A stretch of DNA of 64,000 nt from Allocoleopsis franciscana PCC 7113 (GCF_000317515.1 NC_019738.1:4986001-5050000); one strand, 5' to 3'. Positions 7,905-17,082 are shown, counted from the first letter of the stretch. Translations and numbers: made by a program. The notes: a model not told the origin generated them from the sequence alone.

Positions 7905-9080
7905 ATGAATCAGTCTTACTTCCTTAAAAACTTACCTACGCCCCTGCAAACGTTATGGCGGCCTATGCTGCTGATTTCCTTAGGGTTGCATGGCCTATTG
8001 CTAGCCGTACCCATGCCGTCACATCGTAAGCCTCAACCCCCTAAAAAAGAGCCAGAAAAGGTAAAAATTACGCAGTTACCAACTACGCCACCGTCCCCTC
8101 ATCCCGCTATTAGACCCACTCCTAAACCGACTCCTCAGGTACGTCAGACGATTCCTCCCAAACCGAAACCCATTCGCCCACCTTCAACCGCGATACCTCC
8201 CTTACCTCCTAAAACAAAGGCAATTCCGCGACCTCAACCGTCGCCAACTCCAGAAAAAACACCGCAGTCAAAAGCAACACCAACGCCATCCCCAACACCA
8301 ACGCCATCACCAATTCTAGAGCAATCACCACAGTCAGCCGCGACATCAACGCCATCCCCAACACCAACTCCAGAAGCATCGCCAACTCCTGCTCTACAAA
8401 ACCCCTTTGCAGATTTTCCCTTTCCAGACAATGCTCAGCTTGGTTCATTGGGTTTACTGTCCGGAGAAACTGACAAATCAGCACGTAACACAATAGATGC
8501 ACTCGCTCAAGTGGCTGACTTCTACACCAAAGAACTACCAGCCAGGACATTCAAGTCTCAACCTCTTAACGAGGCAACAGACTTAAAAGTTTATAAAGTC
8601 TCTAAGGAAGGAGCTGAGCCTCAATTTCTGCATTTAATTGCCCAAGATGGAAAAACAGTAATTGTTCTGGCATCCCAAGAAATTAAAGACCTAAGTACTT
8701 TGAAGAGTGCAGAAACACGAAGTCCTGAGGAAATTGCTTTTGAAAATGCGCTTGCACCGATTAAAAGCAGTGAAGACTTCGGTGCAGTTTTTCCTGAGGA
8801 TATTACTAAGCTCCCTGAACCTGATAAATTTGCTGATGCCAACAAATTCCGAAGCATAGTTGCAACAACAACATTTAAACCGATGTCTACTGAACAATTA
8901 TTCTCAGAAGTTCAATCTCAACTAATCGGCGCTGGGTTTGCACAAATTTCTCAAGAAGCCTCTTATGGGGGTGGACTCACCTATAAAGTCACACAAGGGA
9001 ATTTCACCACTTATCTCTACTTTGTTGCGAATGCAAATAATAAGATAATATTTTTTGTGTCGAAGGATTCTCCGTTCTAG
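7905..9080 (+). CDS. TonB-like protein A with non-canonical C-terminus
   Basis: About 391 residues. It has a short cytosolic start (FLKNLPTP), one transmembrane anchor with the TonB-hallmark SxxxH pattern (SLGLH), a basic PPKKEPEKVKITQLP stretch, and a Pro/Thr/Ser-rich spacer of about 125 residues with PTPSPTP repeats. Two small globular segments follow (about residues 165-260 and 275-391). The C-terminus does not show the classical TonB CTD motifs. Paralogue B starts MKPLDFLKKLPTP and aligns to the ATG at 7905; upstream in-frame ATGs at 7830 and 7848 would add an unmatched extension. It probably transmits proton-motive energy from the ExbB/ExbD complex encoded convergently downstream; its outer-membrane partner is unknown. 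Confidence 0.75.
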   Translation: MNQSYFLKNLPTPLQTLWRPMLLISLGLHGLLLAVPMPSHRKPQPPKKEPEKVKITQLPTTPPSPHPAIRPTPKPTPQVRQTIPPKPKPIRPPSTAIPPLPPKTKAIPRPQPSPTPEKTPQSKATPTPSPTPTPSPILEQSPQSAATSTPSPTPTPEASPTPALQNPFADFPFPDNAQLGSLGLLSGETDKSARNTIDALAQVADFYTKELPARTFKSQPLNEATDLKVYKVSKEGAEPQFLHLIAQDGKTVIVLASQEIKDLSTLKSAETRSPEEIAFENALAPIKSSEDFGAVFPEDITKLPEPDKFADANKFRSIVATTTFKPMSTEQLFSEVQSQLIGAGFAQISQEASYGGGLTYKVTQGNFTTYLYFVANANNKIIFFVSKDSPF

Positions 9081-9430
9081 TCGTAGAGACATTTCCGTGG
9101 TTCGACGTTAGCGAAGCGTTAGTGGTCAGGAGATCACTGTTCGTTGACTCCTCTATCTGGCAATTTTTTTTAATTTATGCATCTAATTGGCCTATTTTTA
9201 CGTCTTGATCTAGAAAGAAGTAAGGGTGCAGAGATTGTTCACTCGCCTAATGGGGGACTCACGCCAAATTTTCCTCTAGACGCCGTAGGTAGTAGGTTGT
9301 GTTCATCACGTACTATAACGGTAGAGTGGCTGCGCGAGTCCTGACCTCTTAATTGCTCATGCTCACTTTTGAGTCCAGCTAAGATCAAGTTTGGCTGAGT
9401 TTCGCCTAGCCATCGCATCCCAGTACGTTT
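9081..9430. other. 350-bp spacer between the two TonB-like genes
   Basis: No supportable gene. A short palindromic motif of the GTTAGCGAAGCGTTAG kind occurs near 9108-9123. The spacing suggests gene B has its own promoter, but none is clear. Confidence 0.4.
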
Positions 9431-10747
9431 ATGAAACCGCTTGACTTTCTGAAAAAGTTGCCGACTCCAGCACGGATGGTGTTTCGACCCATGCTGATGA
9501 TGTCTCTCGTGCTGCATGGCGTAGTCCTAATGCTACCTATATCGTTGGACATCAAAAAGTCTGAACCTCCCAAAAAAGAGGAAACCGTCAAGATTACAAA
9601 GTTACCTCTTGCTGCCAAATCCTCTTCGCAGATTTCTCCTCAATCTTCCCTAAAAACGACTCTTCAACTTACCCCTCAGGAACGTCAGGTCAATCTTCGC
9701 CCAACTTTTCAGGAACGTCAGGTCAATTCTCCCAAAATTACGGTTACTCCTCCGGTACGCCAGATCAATTCTTCTCCAAGGCAGCCGATTAATCAGAAGT
9801 TAGTTAACTCTGATACCTCTGAGACAAAAAAGCTACAGGAAAACTCTCCAACGTCACAAGAGTCAACTCAAAAATCACAAGACCCAGCCCAAAAATCACA
9901 AGAACCAACTCAAACGTCCCAAGAGTCAACTCAAAAATCACAAAATTCAACTCAAAACTTGCAAGAGTCAACTCAAACGTCACAAGACTCCACTCAAGAG
10001 CCTACTGTAGCCCAAAAAATCATCAGTTTTTTTGCCACCTTTCCTCGTTATCCAGGAGCTGAAAAAGGTTCGGGTGGTGTATTACGGCCTGAGTTTGACG
10101 ATGCCACTTACATATTTCATACAGAAGATAATTTAGCCAGCGTAGCTTCTAAATTTGAGAAAGAACTCCTGCCGACTGAAAACTTTACTCGCCCCAAACC
10201 TATTAGTGACGAGGCTAATTTTAAAACTTATGAAGTCTCTAATTCTACAGGCAGTGAAACAAACTATCTTTATTTAATATTTAAAGATAACAAAACAGCT
10301 ATTTATTTAGAAAAAGAAAATTACACTCTTGCCCAATTAATCAAGGAGCAAACAGAAGAGAGAAAAAATCAACTGCTGGGGGGATTTATTCTGGCTGGTA
10401 TTGAACAAATTAAGCCCCAGTATAAGCTCGACAATTTTAACCCAGCCAATGATTTTGATCGACTTGAGGAGAAGGAGAAATTCAAAGCTCAAAAGTTTGA
10501 TTTAAAAAAGGCGAAAAAAACAACAGCAGATAATCCAATATCTGAAGAAAAACTGATTTCTAGTCTGGAAGATCAACTCAAACTTTTTAATTTTGATTCC
10601 TTGTCACTAGAAGGTAAATATGGGACAAGTACTGTTTACAAAGCAAAGCAGGGTACATCTGCAACTTATCTAGTCTTAGCTCCGGCAAAAGATGATCAGG
10701 GTAAGCCTATCACAGTGATTATCTTATCTGAAGAAAAGCCGAGTTAG
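9431..10747 (+). CDS. TonB-like protein B with heptad-repeat spacer
   Basis: This 438-residue paralogue of the preceding protein has the same N-terminal pattern (FLKKLPTPARMVFRPM), a transmembrane anchor with SxxxH (SLVLH), and the conserved EPPKKEETVKITKLP. The spacer is not Pro-rich: it holds ERQVN repeats and about seven tandem STQxSQx heptads (about residues 141-190). The C-terminal part again has two globular segments (about 195-300 and 325-438) sharing YPGA, a helical region, and a Y-V...YLYLI strand pattern with protein A. No classical TonB CTD is visible. It ends 13 bases before the stop of the convergent exbD, so the two sets meet tail to tail. Confidence 0.75.
   Translation: MKPLDFLKKLPTPARMVFRPMLMMSLVLHGVVLMLPISLDIKKSEPPKKEETVKITKLPLAAKSSSQISPQSSLKTTLQLTPQERQVNLRPTFQERQVNSPKITVTPPVRQINSSPRQPINQKLVNSDTSETKKLQENSPTSQESTQKSQDPAQKSQEPTQTSQESTQKSQNSTQNLQESTQTSQDSTQEPTVAQKIISFFATFPRYPGAEKGSGGVLRPEFDDATYIFHTEDNLASVASKFEKELLPTENFTRPKPISDEANFKTYEVSNSTGSETNYLYLIFKDNKTAIYLEKENYTLAQLIKEQTEERKNQLLGGFILAGIEQIKPQYKLDNFNPANDFDRLEEKEKFKAQKFDLKKAKKTTADNPISEEKLISSLEDQLKLFNFDSLSLEGKYGTSTVYKAKQGTSATYLVLAPAKDDQGKPITVIILSEEKPS
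9853..9999 (+). repeat. 21-bp in-frame tandem repeat within TonB-like gene B
   Basis: About seven degenerate 21-bp units of the type CAAGAGTCAACTCAAAAATCA encode STQKSQE-type heptads. The spacer length is probably variable between strains because of slippage. This would tune the reach of the protein across the periplasm. Confidence 0.8.
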
Positions 10748-10759
10748 CGAAGAAAAATT

Positions 10760-11173
10760 TCATCCACCCTCAATAGCTAAAGAAACGCGATCGCCTCCCA
10801 CATCCCGCATTTCTCCTAATAGCTGAATAACTTGTTCGTAGGGCACTTTACTATCCGCTTTGAGTAATACCGCACCTTGGGGATTTTGAGTTACATACAC
10901 TTTCATTTGCTCAAACAACTGCTCTTTACCCACAGGTTGGTTACCCAGAAAAATTTTCCCTTGTTCCTTGAACTCTGCGATTAAGGGTTCTGGTAAGTTT
11001 TGCTGAGCAGCACCCGCCTCACCGCTTGGTAACTGCACATCCACACCTTCCTGGGTAGTCAACATCATGGAAGTCATCACAAAAAATGCCAGGACTCCCA
11101 TCATGACGTTGAGCATTGGGATAAGGTCAATTGTCGGTATTCCTGAGCTTTGTCGCTGGCTTTTAAATCGCAT
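10760..11173 (-). CDS. ExbD/TolR-family protein, Asn variant (ExbD-2)
   Basis: This 137-residue ExbD/TolR-type stator has one N-terminal transmembrane helix and a periplasmic domain with the ILLKADSKVPYEQVIQLLGEM region typical of the family. The membrane segment reads IDLIPMLNVMMGVLAFF. The position of the essential proton-carrying Asp of ExbD (Asp25 in E. coli, PFIDV) is Asn22 here, while residue 16 is Asp. The neighbouring ExbD has the opposite arrangement. It is last in the exbB-exbD-exbD operon, 32 bases after the other exbD. It may be a structural subunit in a heteromeric stator or use Asp16 for proton transfer. Confidence 0.9.
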   Translation of the reverse strand: MRFKSQRQSSGIPTIDLIPMLNVMMGVLAFFVMTSMMLTTQEGVDVQLPSGEAGAAQQNLPEPLIAEFKEQGKIFLGNQPVGKEQLFEQMKVYVTQNPQGAVLLKADSKVPYEQVIQLLGEMRDVGGDRVSLAIEGG

Positions 11174-11205
11174 GACCGAGAATGAAAATTTTGATTTTTG
11201 TTGGC

Positions 11206-11628
11206 TTAACTGCGTTCGATGGATAGAGAGACTCGACTGCCGCCAATTTTACTCATTTCTTTTAAGAGTTTTACCACCTCTTCATAAGCTAATTCACGGT
11301 CTGCCTTTAAAATCACAGTTCCCTCTGGATTTTGAGCGAGGTAGGCTTGCATCTTTTCTGATAGCTGAGCAACACTGGCTACTTGACTATCGAGTAAGAT
11401 TTCACCTTGGCGATTCAGTCCAATGACTAGAGATTCCGTGGCTTTCTGCTCACTCTCACCTGCTCCAGCACCGGCTATACCGGGTAGATTAATCGTTCCT
11501 AACCTCTGACCTGTTAGGGTCATGGATGTAATGATAAAAAACGTCAAAACAGACATCATCACATCCATCATTGGCACCAGATTGACCTCTGGTATTGAAG
11601 AGCTTTGTTGCTGATTTTTAAACCGCAT
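11206..11628 (-). CDS. ExbD/TolR-family protein, canonical Asp (ExbD-1)
   Basis: This 140-residue ExbD/TolR homologue has an N-terminal transmembrane helix VNLVPMMDVMMSVLTFFII, with the conserved proton-binding Asp22 in PMMDV. A periplasmic domain follows with VILKADRELAYEEVVKLLKEM. With ExbB it should form a proton-driven motor. It starts 14 bases after exbB ends, and the second exbD follows 32 bases later, so all three are one transcription unit. The first ten residues (MRFKxQ.QSS) are near identical between the two ExbDs, indicating a recent duplication. Confidence 0.92.
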   Translation of the reverse strand: MRFKNQQQSSSIPEVNLVPMMDVMMSVLTFFIITSMTLTGQRLGTINLPGIAGAGAGESEQKATESLVIGLNRQGEILLDSQVASVAQLSEKMQAYLAQNPEGTVILKADRELAYEEVVKLLKEMSKIGGSRVSLSIERS

Positions 11629-11642
11629 TTTTCACTTAACCT

Positions 11643-12356
11643 TCAGTATTTTTCTGAAGAAGAAGAAAACGTATCATTAACGTAGGCAGTCGAGGGAGGC
11701 AAGGCAGGGTTTGAGTTGACTGTAGAGGGTTCGTACCAAACTTGGCGATAAATCAGTTCTAGTTCACTACCCACTTCAGCAAAGTAATCGATTTGCCGGG
11801 ATTGTAATGTTACTAATATTCGGAAAACGAGTAAGGCAATAATCGCCACAATCATACCTGCCGCCGTAGTAATCAATGCCTCACCGATACCGGCGGCAAC
11901 TCTTGAGGCTTCGGCGGTTGTACCCCCACCGCCAATTTTGAGGTTGTTGAACGTACCAATTAGACCGGTTACCGTTCCCAGTAATCCTAATAGAGGAGCC
12001 ATCGCAACAATGGTTTCTAGAAGCTTGTCTCCTTTTCGCATTTGCACGAATTCCTTATCACCTGCGGCTTCCATGGCTAGACGAAAGGTTTCGGGTGTGG
12101 GTTGCCGGAGCTTCAAAGGGGCATACAGAAAGCGACCGATCGGTAAATGACGAGCATAATCAGCGGCTTCGGCGGCTTTTTGCAGGTCATAACGAGCCGC
12201 ATCTAGGACATCACGCACGATGCGATCTTCTTGGCTCAAAAGCCTGAACCAAAACCAGACTCTTTCTAGAGCACAAGATATGGTGAAGATGGACAACGCC
12301 AAAATCGGCCACATCACTGGGCCGCCTTGGAGGAACAAATCAAATACGCGGGTCAT
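11643..12356 (-). CDS. ExbB/TolQ/MotA-family proton channel protein
   Basis: This 237-residue membrane protein has the family opening FLQGGPVMWPILALSIFTIS, a cytosolic loop, and the conserved core IVAMAPLLGLLGTVTGLIGTF (about residues 112-132). A final helix, GEALITTAAGMIVAIIALLVF, lines the proton path with ExbD. It heads the exbB-exbD-exbD operon that converges on two TonB-like genes. By family it powers outer-membrane transport or envelope maintenance; the TonB-like partners argue for the Ton type. The C-terminal 30 residues are Ser/Pro-rich and probably disordered. Confidence 0.93.
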   Translation of the reverse strand: MTRVFDLFLQGGPVMWPILALSIFTISCALERVWFWFRLLSQEDRIVRDVLDAARYDLQKAAEAADYARHLPIGRFLYAPLKLRQPTPETFRLAMEAAGDKEFVQMRKGDKLLETIVAMAPLLGLLGTVTGLIGTFNNLKIGGGGTTAEASRVAAGIGEALITTAAGMIVAIIALLVFRILVTLQSRQIDYFAEVGSELELIYRQVWYEPSTVNSNPALPPSTAYVNDTFSSSSEKY

Positions 12357-12611
12357 AAGGTCAAGAAGATGGCGAATAAGCAGATAGTGGCGATTTCCTT
12401 GTTAGCATACCGGACATTGTAGGGCAACTGGTTAAGTGACAGTAAGCAAGCAGCAAAGTAAGGGTTAAGGAAGTTAAGGACGTAAACTCAATCCTTAAGT
12501 GCGGCAGCGCTTGCCTTTTCTTGATTGATACATGATACGTTGGCTTATCAAGTGTTTTTCACCTAAAACACTATCCGAAGAGTGAAGCGCTTAGACTACA
12601 GGAGTAAGGGG

Positions 12612-14405
12612 TTAAGAGACTGCGATCGTTATTTGATATCCCTTCCCCTTTTTTTCTATCTTGAATGTGCTACAAGACTGTATAAACTTCACCAAGTTAT
12701 CACCCAACTTTAACTCTTTAATAATTGCAGAAACAGGTTTGCCGTATTGCTTGTGAAATTCACTCCCTAAAATTTCAAGAGGTATTTTATTCTGTGGCGA
12801 TTTAGCTACTAAAGATTTCAGTATATTGAATAAATACCGTTCCAATTCATTGGATGACTTGATTTCACACAAAGACGATTGAGAGAGTATGACTTGAGCA
12901 TTGCTTCCACTATTTTCAATAGTAAAACTTGTACATGATTTTAAGAATTTAGTTAAATTACTTCCAAGTTTTAGCTTTTTTGTAATTGAATTGGCTGATT
13001 CACCAGAAACTGTCTTTAGCATTGAACCCAGTTTTGATATCGGGATTTTACCCCCTGGAAAATCAGCTTTTGTTGATTCAATGACCTTAATAATTACTTG
13101 TTCAAGTTCTTGCTTAGAATTAATCTTATTAATCGCTAAATTAATATTTGTTTTAGCTGAATCAGCTTCTTCTAGACCTGCTTTTTTAAGACTAGATAAT
13201 GGGGCTTGGTCTTCAGAATCCAAACTAACTTCAGCTAATGTTTTAGATGCCAATCTAAGTTCTGATTGTTTATAAGAATGATTAATGTCTCGGACATCAA
13301 TAGAAGAAGCATCAAACAAGTTGATATAAATTTCTGACTTATCGGAAACTTGATGAATGCTAAAAATAGCAGGATTATCAATAAAAATATCCCTGGCTCT
13401 TTTACCAGGTAAATGATGAGAGACAACTTGACTAATAGATATTTGAGATGTTTCTTGAAATAAACTAGAGATTTGAGATAGCCTTATCCAATGATTATTT
13501 GTTCGTTTTTGCTCCGATTGGATTAACACTTTCAACTGATTAACGAAATCCTCTAAAGAGGGAATTACTCGTATAGGTTCGAGGTAATGGGTTTGCGTTT
13601 GATGGGTTTGGGTATTAAGAATGTTGATTATATTACCTTGTTGTCGAATTTGATACACGTTCAATCCGTGAGTTTGCAGGGTGTTGCAAAGGTGTGTTAA
13701 AACACCATCAGACGAGCAGACTAAAACCTCTCTGGCTGTTGGGTAATGCACAAAAATTGACGAACCAACCGTAGCCATTTTCACATCAGCACTATCCTTG
13801 GCAGCAGGTACATGAATCAATTCGTAACCGCGATTGTGAAATTCAACATCTTGCTTGCCCATGTTGCGCCAGTTGGCAAAGGCAATTTTAATTTGAATAG
13901 GGTAATTACAAATGCCTTCTAAAAATTTTTCAGTATTGGCATTGATTTGTAAATTTTCAGCATCAAGCAGCAAGATAGCAATTCCGTTAGAAAACTGGTT
14001 TGATTTTTCCGCTATAGGTGATGATAATGGCTCATTTGCCTGTGCGGTATTCTCACAAACGATAGGATTAGACTCGGCTAATTGCTGAATTACAGGACAA
14101 AGTTTGCTAATCAAGTTACTGAAATGAGGTAACTCAAAGTAGTTGGGAATCAGCAAAATCTCTAGAAATTTCTGCACCTTCCGAATTAAGAGTTCCTGGT
14201 CTTGAGTATTGCTGATTCCTGCTTCCAGCTTTACCCGCAAGGTAGACCGATGGCGGGTATCATGCCAAGGAATCGTTCTGTATTTTTCCTTCAAAAATTC
14301 AGGCTGCTGCTGCTGGATTTCCAGGATAGCTTGATAGACACAAAAACTAATTTTGTGAATCACAGCAGAATCATTAGCTGGTGTCACGTTGGTGTTATCT
14401 GACAT
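12612..14405 (-). CDS. NYN-domain (PIN-like) nuclease with LOTUS/OST-HTH repeats
   Basis: This is a 597-residue protein. A helical N-terminal region (about 1-130) precedes a NYN domain (about 140-265) with acidic residues Asp148 in LLLDAENL, Asp207 in DSADVKMA and Asp233 in SSDGVLTHL, the layout of a metal-dependent PIN-like RNase. Downstream are one diverged (about 305-355) and two clear LOTUS/OST-HTH domains (about 450-515 and 525-595) sharing KLGxNLxKFxxSCxxFxIE. LOTUS domains bind RNA or protein partners, including G-rich RNA. A sequence-specific RNA decay or RNA-defence role is plausible but unproven. It lies upstream of exbB with a 255-bp gap, so it is probably a separate transcript. 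Confidence 0.85.
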   Translation of the reverse strand: MSDNTNVTPANDSAVIHKISFCVYQAILEIQQQQPEFLKEKYRTIPWHDTRHRSTLRVKLEAGISNTQDQELLIRKVQKFLEILLIPNYFELPHFSNLISKLCPVIQQLAESNPIVCENTAQANEPLSSPIAEKSNQFSNGIAILLLDAENLQINANTEKFLEGICNYPIQIKIAFANWRNMGKQDVEFHNRGYELIHVPAAKDSADVKMATVGSSIFVHYPTAREVLVCSSDGVLTHLCNTLQTHGLNVYQIRQQGNIINILNTQTHQTQTHYLEPIRVIPSLEDFVNQLKVLIQSEQKRTNNHWIRLSQISSLFQETSQISISQVVSHHLPGKRARDIFIDNPAIFSIHQVSDKSEIYINLFDASSIDVRDINHSYKQSELRLASKTLAEVSLDSEDQAPLSSLKKAGLEEADSAKTNINLAINKINSKQELEQVIIKVIESTKADFPGGKIPISKLGSMLKTVSGESANSITKKLKLGSNLTKFLKSCTSFTIENSGSNAQVILSQSSLCEIKSSNELERYLFNILKSLVAKSPQNKIPLEILGSEFHKQYGKPVSAIIKELKLGDNLVKFIQSCSTFKIEKKGKGYQITIAVS

Positions 14406-14528
14406 GGGTGTCCCCAGTAAGTGATGGTGAGGCGACTAGCCCCCGAAGTTTTCAGGAGGCGATCTTACTGTTTCAGATTCCCATCATAATAGAAATAGAA
14501 ATGGCTTCATATTTCTTAATTCATCACT

Positions 14529-16037
14529 ATGGCAAGAGACCTGCGGGGATTCATCAAACAGTTGGAAGAACGGGGGCAATTGCGCCGAATTAAGGCTTTA
14601 GTTGACCCAGATTTGGAAATTGCCGAGATTTCTAACCGAATGCTGGCTGCCGGTGGCCCTGGCTTGCTGTTTGAGAACGTGAAAGGGTCATCCTTTCCGG
14701 TAGCGGTGAATCTGATGGGTACCGAGGAACGGGTGTGCTGGGCGATGAACATGGAACATCCCCAGGAATTAGAAGTACTGGGGAAGAAGCTGGGAATGTT
14801 GCAACAGCCGAAGCCACCGAAGAAGATTTCCCAGGCTGTGGAGTTTGGTAAAGTTTTGTTTGATGTGGTGAAAGCCAAGCCAGGACGAGACTTTTTCCCA
14901 GCTTGTCAGCAGGTGGTACTTGAAGGAGATGCCCTAGATTTAACCCAAATACCGCTGATTCGCCCTTATCCAGATGATGCTGGCAAGATTATCACCCTGG
15001 GATTGGTGATTACGAAAGATTGTGAAACGGGTACCCCGAATGTGGGGGTTTATCGGCTACAGCTACAATCCCGGAACACGATGACGGTGCACTGGCTATC
15101 GGTGCGGGGGGGGGCGAGGCACCTGAGGAAAGCGGCGGAACAGGGGAAGAAGTTAGAAATTGCGATCGCCCTCGGTGTCGATCCCTTAATCATCATGGCA
15201 GCCGCCACTCCCATCCCCGTTGAACTTTCCGAATGGCTTTTTGCCGGACTTTATGGCGGTTCGGGTGTAAAGCTAGCCAAATGCAAGACAGTGGATTTAG
15301 AAGTGCCAGCCGATTCCGAATTTGTGTTAGAAGGGACGATTACACCAGGGGAAGTGTTACCCGATGGCCCTTTTGGGGACCACATGGGTTATTACGGTGG
15401 GGTGGAAGATTCGCCCTTGATTCGCTTCCAGTGCATGACGCACCGCAACGATCCGATTTATATGACGACGTTTAGTGGGCGTCCACCCAAGGAAGAGGCG
15501 ATGATGGCGATCGCACTCAACCGCATTTACACCCCGATTCTGCGGCAACAAGTCACAGAAATCGTGGACTTCTTCCTACCCATGGAAGCCCTCAGCTACA
15601 AAGCCGCTATTATTTCCATTGATAAAGCCTACCCCGGTCAAGCGCGACGGGCGGCATTGGCCTTCTGGAGCGCATTGCCACAATTTACTTATACCAAGTT
15701 TGTGATTGTTGTGGATAAAACCATTAATATTCGCGATCCCCGTCAAGTGGTGTGGGCAATTAGTTCCAAAGTTGATCCGGTACGGGATGTGTTTATTTTG
15801 CCAAATACGCCTTTTGATAGTTTGGACTTTGCCAGCGAGAAGATAGGGTTGGGAGGACGTATGGGCATTGATGCGACCACTAAAATACCTCCAGAAACCG
15901 AGCATGAATGGGGTGAACCGTTGGAATCCGACCCAGATGTAGCTGCGATGGTGGACAGGCGTTGGGTAGAGTATGGATTGGCTGATTTGCAGCTAGGGGA
16001 AGTTAACCCCAATTTATTCGGCTACGATATCCGTTGA
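14529..16037 (+). CDS. ubiD: UbiD-family decarboxylase
   Basis: This 502-residue enzyme has UbiD features: MARDLRGFIKQLEERGQLRRI at the start, PVAVNLMGTEERVCWAM, an FMN-binding central part and the MGYYGGVEDSP region. UbiD enzymes use prenylated FMN (made by UbiX) to decarboxylate 4-hydroxy-3-polyprenylbenzoate-type acids. In cyanobacteria the homologue is placed in plastoquinone synthesis. No ubiX is in the window. The gene runs divergently from the NYN gene, with a 123-bp shared upstream region. The length matches the family. Confidence 0.93.
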   Translation: MARDLRGFIKQLEERGQLRRIKALVDPDLEIAEISNRMLAAGGPGLLFENVKGSSFPVAVNLMGTEERVCWAMNMEHPQELEVLGKKLGMLQQPKPPKKISQAVEFGKVLFDVVKAKPGRDFFPACQQVVLEGDALDLTQIPLIRPYPDDAGKIITLGLVITKDCETGTPNVGVYRLQLQSRNTMTVHWLSVRGGARHLRKAAEQGKKLEIAIALGVDPLIIMAAATPIPVELSEWLFAGLYGGSGVKLAKCKTVDLEVPADSEFVLEGTITPGEVLPDGPFGDHMGYYGGVEDSPLIRFQCMTHRNDPIYMTTFSGRPPKEEAMMAIALNRIYTPILRQQVTEIVDFFLPMEALSYKAAIISIDKAYPGQARRAALAFWSALPQFTYTKFVIVVDKTINIRDPRQVVWAISSKVDPVRDVFILPNTPFDSLDFASEKIGLGGRMGIDATTKIPPETEHEWGEPLESDPDVAAMVDRRWVEYGLADLQLGEVNPNLFGYDIR

Positions 16038-16161
16038 TAGTGATAAAAGGGGCAAAGTTAGCAGCCTTACAGCCCTTTCGAGAAGCGGCAATCGTTTCTG
16101 TTTATAACCAAGTAGGGCAAACTGAATACATTTCCTGGAATGGTAACGATTGAGAGGTTGT

Positions 16162-17082
16162 ATGGAGACAAAGAGACGGCAAGGGTTTCGATGGGCTTTA
16201 CAGCAGAAAGGTTCAGTCGTTCCAGTCGTTTTTAAGCAGGTACTTTTGTGTGGATTGTTCGGTTTTTTTATTTCCAGTGTGCACAATCTTCGCAATTTAG
16301 GATTTTCTCTATCCGTCCCACTTTGGGCAGGAGTCATTCCGACGATTGTGATCGCTTTATTGTTAGCTATCCGAACCCAAACCGCTTATGAGAGATTTTT
16401 AGAAGGTCGTAAAAGCTGGGGGAATTTAACAAATACAGTACGAAATCAAGCTCGTCAAGTTTGGGTGGCGGTTAGAGAAATTGAACCAGCCGATCGCGCC
16501 AAAAAACTAGAAACTATTCGCTTATTGGTTGCCTTTGTCGTTGCCACTAAATTACATCTTAGGGGCGAAACTGTAAACAGTGAATTAGAATATTTGCTTT
16601 CCACGGAGCGCTGTTTAGAGTTGAAAAACCTAACGAATCCACCGCTGCAAATTTCATTTTGGATTGGAAATTATTTTCAGGAACAGTACTCTCGAAAAAG
16701 CATCAATAGTACTCAACTAGCAGCCATGCATAAGTTGTTGGATCGGATGGTGAATAATTTAGGAGCCTGTGAACGGGTGATCAAAACTCCAGTACCGCTA
16801 GCCGACGCACTTCACCTGAGAGAGTTAGTGTTGATTTATTGCTTTTCATTGCCCTTCCAAATGGTTGGTGCTTTCTTCTGGTTGACTGGGCCGATTGTGG
16901 CGTTGATTAGTTTTGCCTTGTTAGGGCTTGAAGAAATCAACCGTGAAATGGAAAATCCTTTCGGCTACGATGACAATGATTTGCCTTTGGATTTAAACTG
17001 TGACATTATGTTACATAATATTGAAGATTTAATATCTCAGGAACTGAGTCCAGACCATTGGGAGTTGACCTCAGTAAATTAG
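16162..17082 (+). CDS. bestrophin-family anion channel, copy 1
   Basis: About 306 residues from the ATG at 16162, which has AGAGG about five bases upstream; a TTG at 16150 is in frame but less likely. Family features are the N-terminal hydrophobic segment, VPLWAGVIPTIVIALLLAIRTQTAYERFLEGRKSWG, and the C-terminal NREMENPFGYDDNDLPLD signature. Bacterial bestrophins (UPF0187) are pentameric channels, and plant and algal thylakoid members conduct chloride or bicarbonate. In a cyanobacterium, a role in ion balance of the proton-motive force or inorganic carbon is an inference. A paralogue follows 191 bases downstream. Confidence 0.9.
   Translation: METKRRQGFRWALQQKGSVVPVVFKQVLLCGLFGFFISSVHNLRNLGFSLSVPLWAGVIPTIVIALLLAIRTQTAYERFLEGRKSWGNLTNTVRNQARQVWVAVREIEPADRAKKLETIRLLVAFVVATKLHLRGETVNSELEYLLSTERCLELKNLTNPPLQISFWIGNYFQEQYSRKSINSTQLAAMHKLLDRMVNNLGACERVIKTPVPLADALHLRELVLIYCFSLPFQMVGAFFWLTGPIVALISFALLGLEEINREMENPFGYDDNDLPLDLNCDIMLHNIEDLISQELSPDHWELTSVN

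Noticed and set aside
8209-8550. Minus-strand ORFs opposite the Pro-rich spacer of the TonB-like gene
   Set aside because: They are antisense readings of PTPSP repeats (Val/Gly/Asp-rich), with no ribosome site or family likeness.
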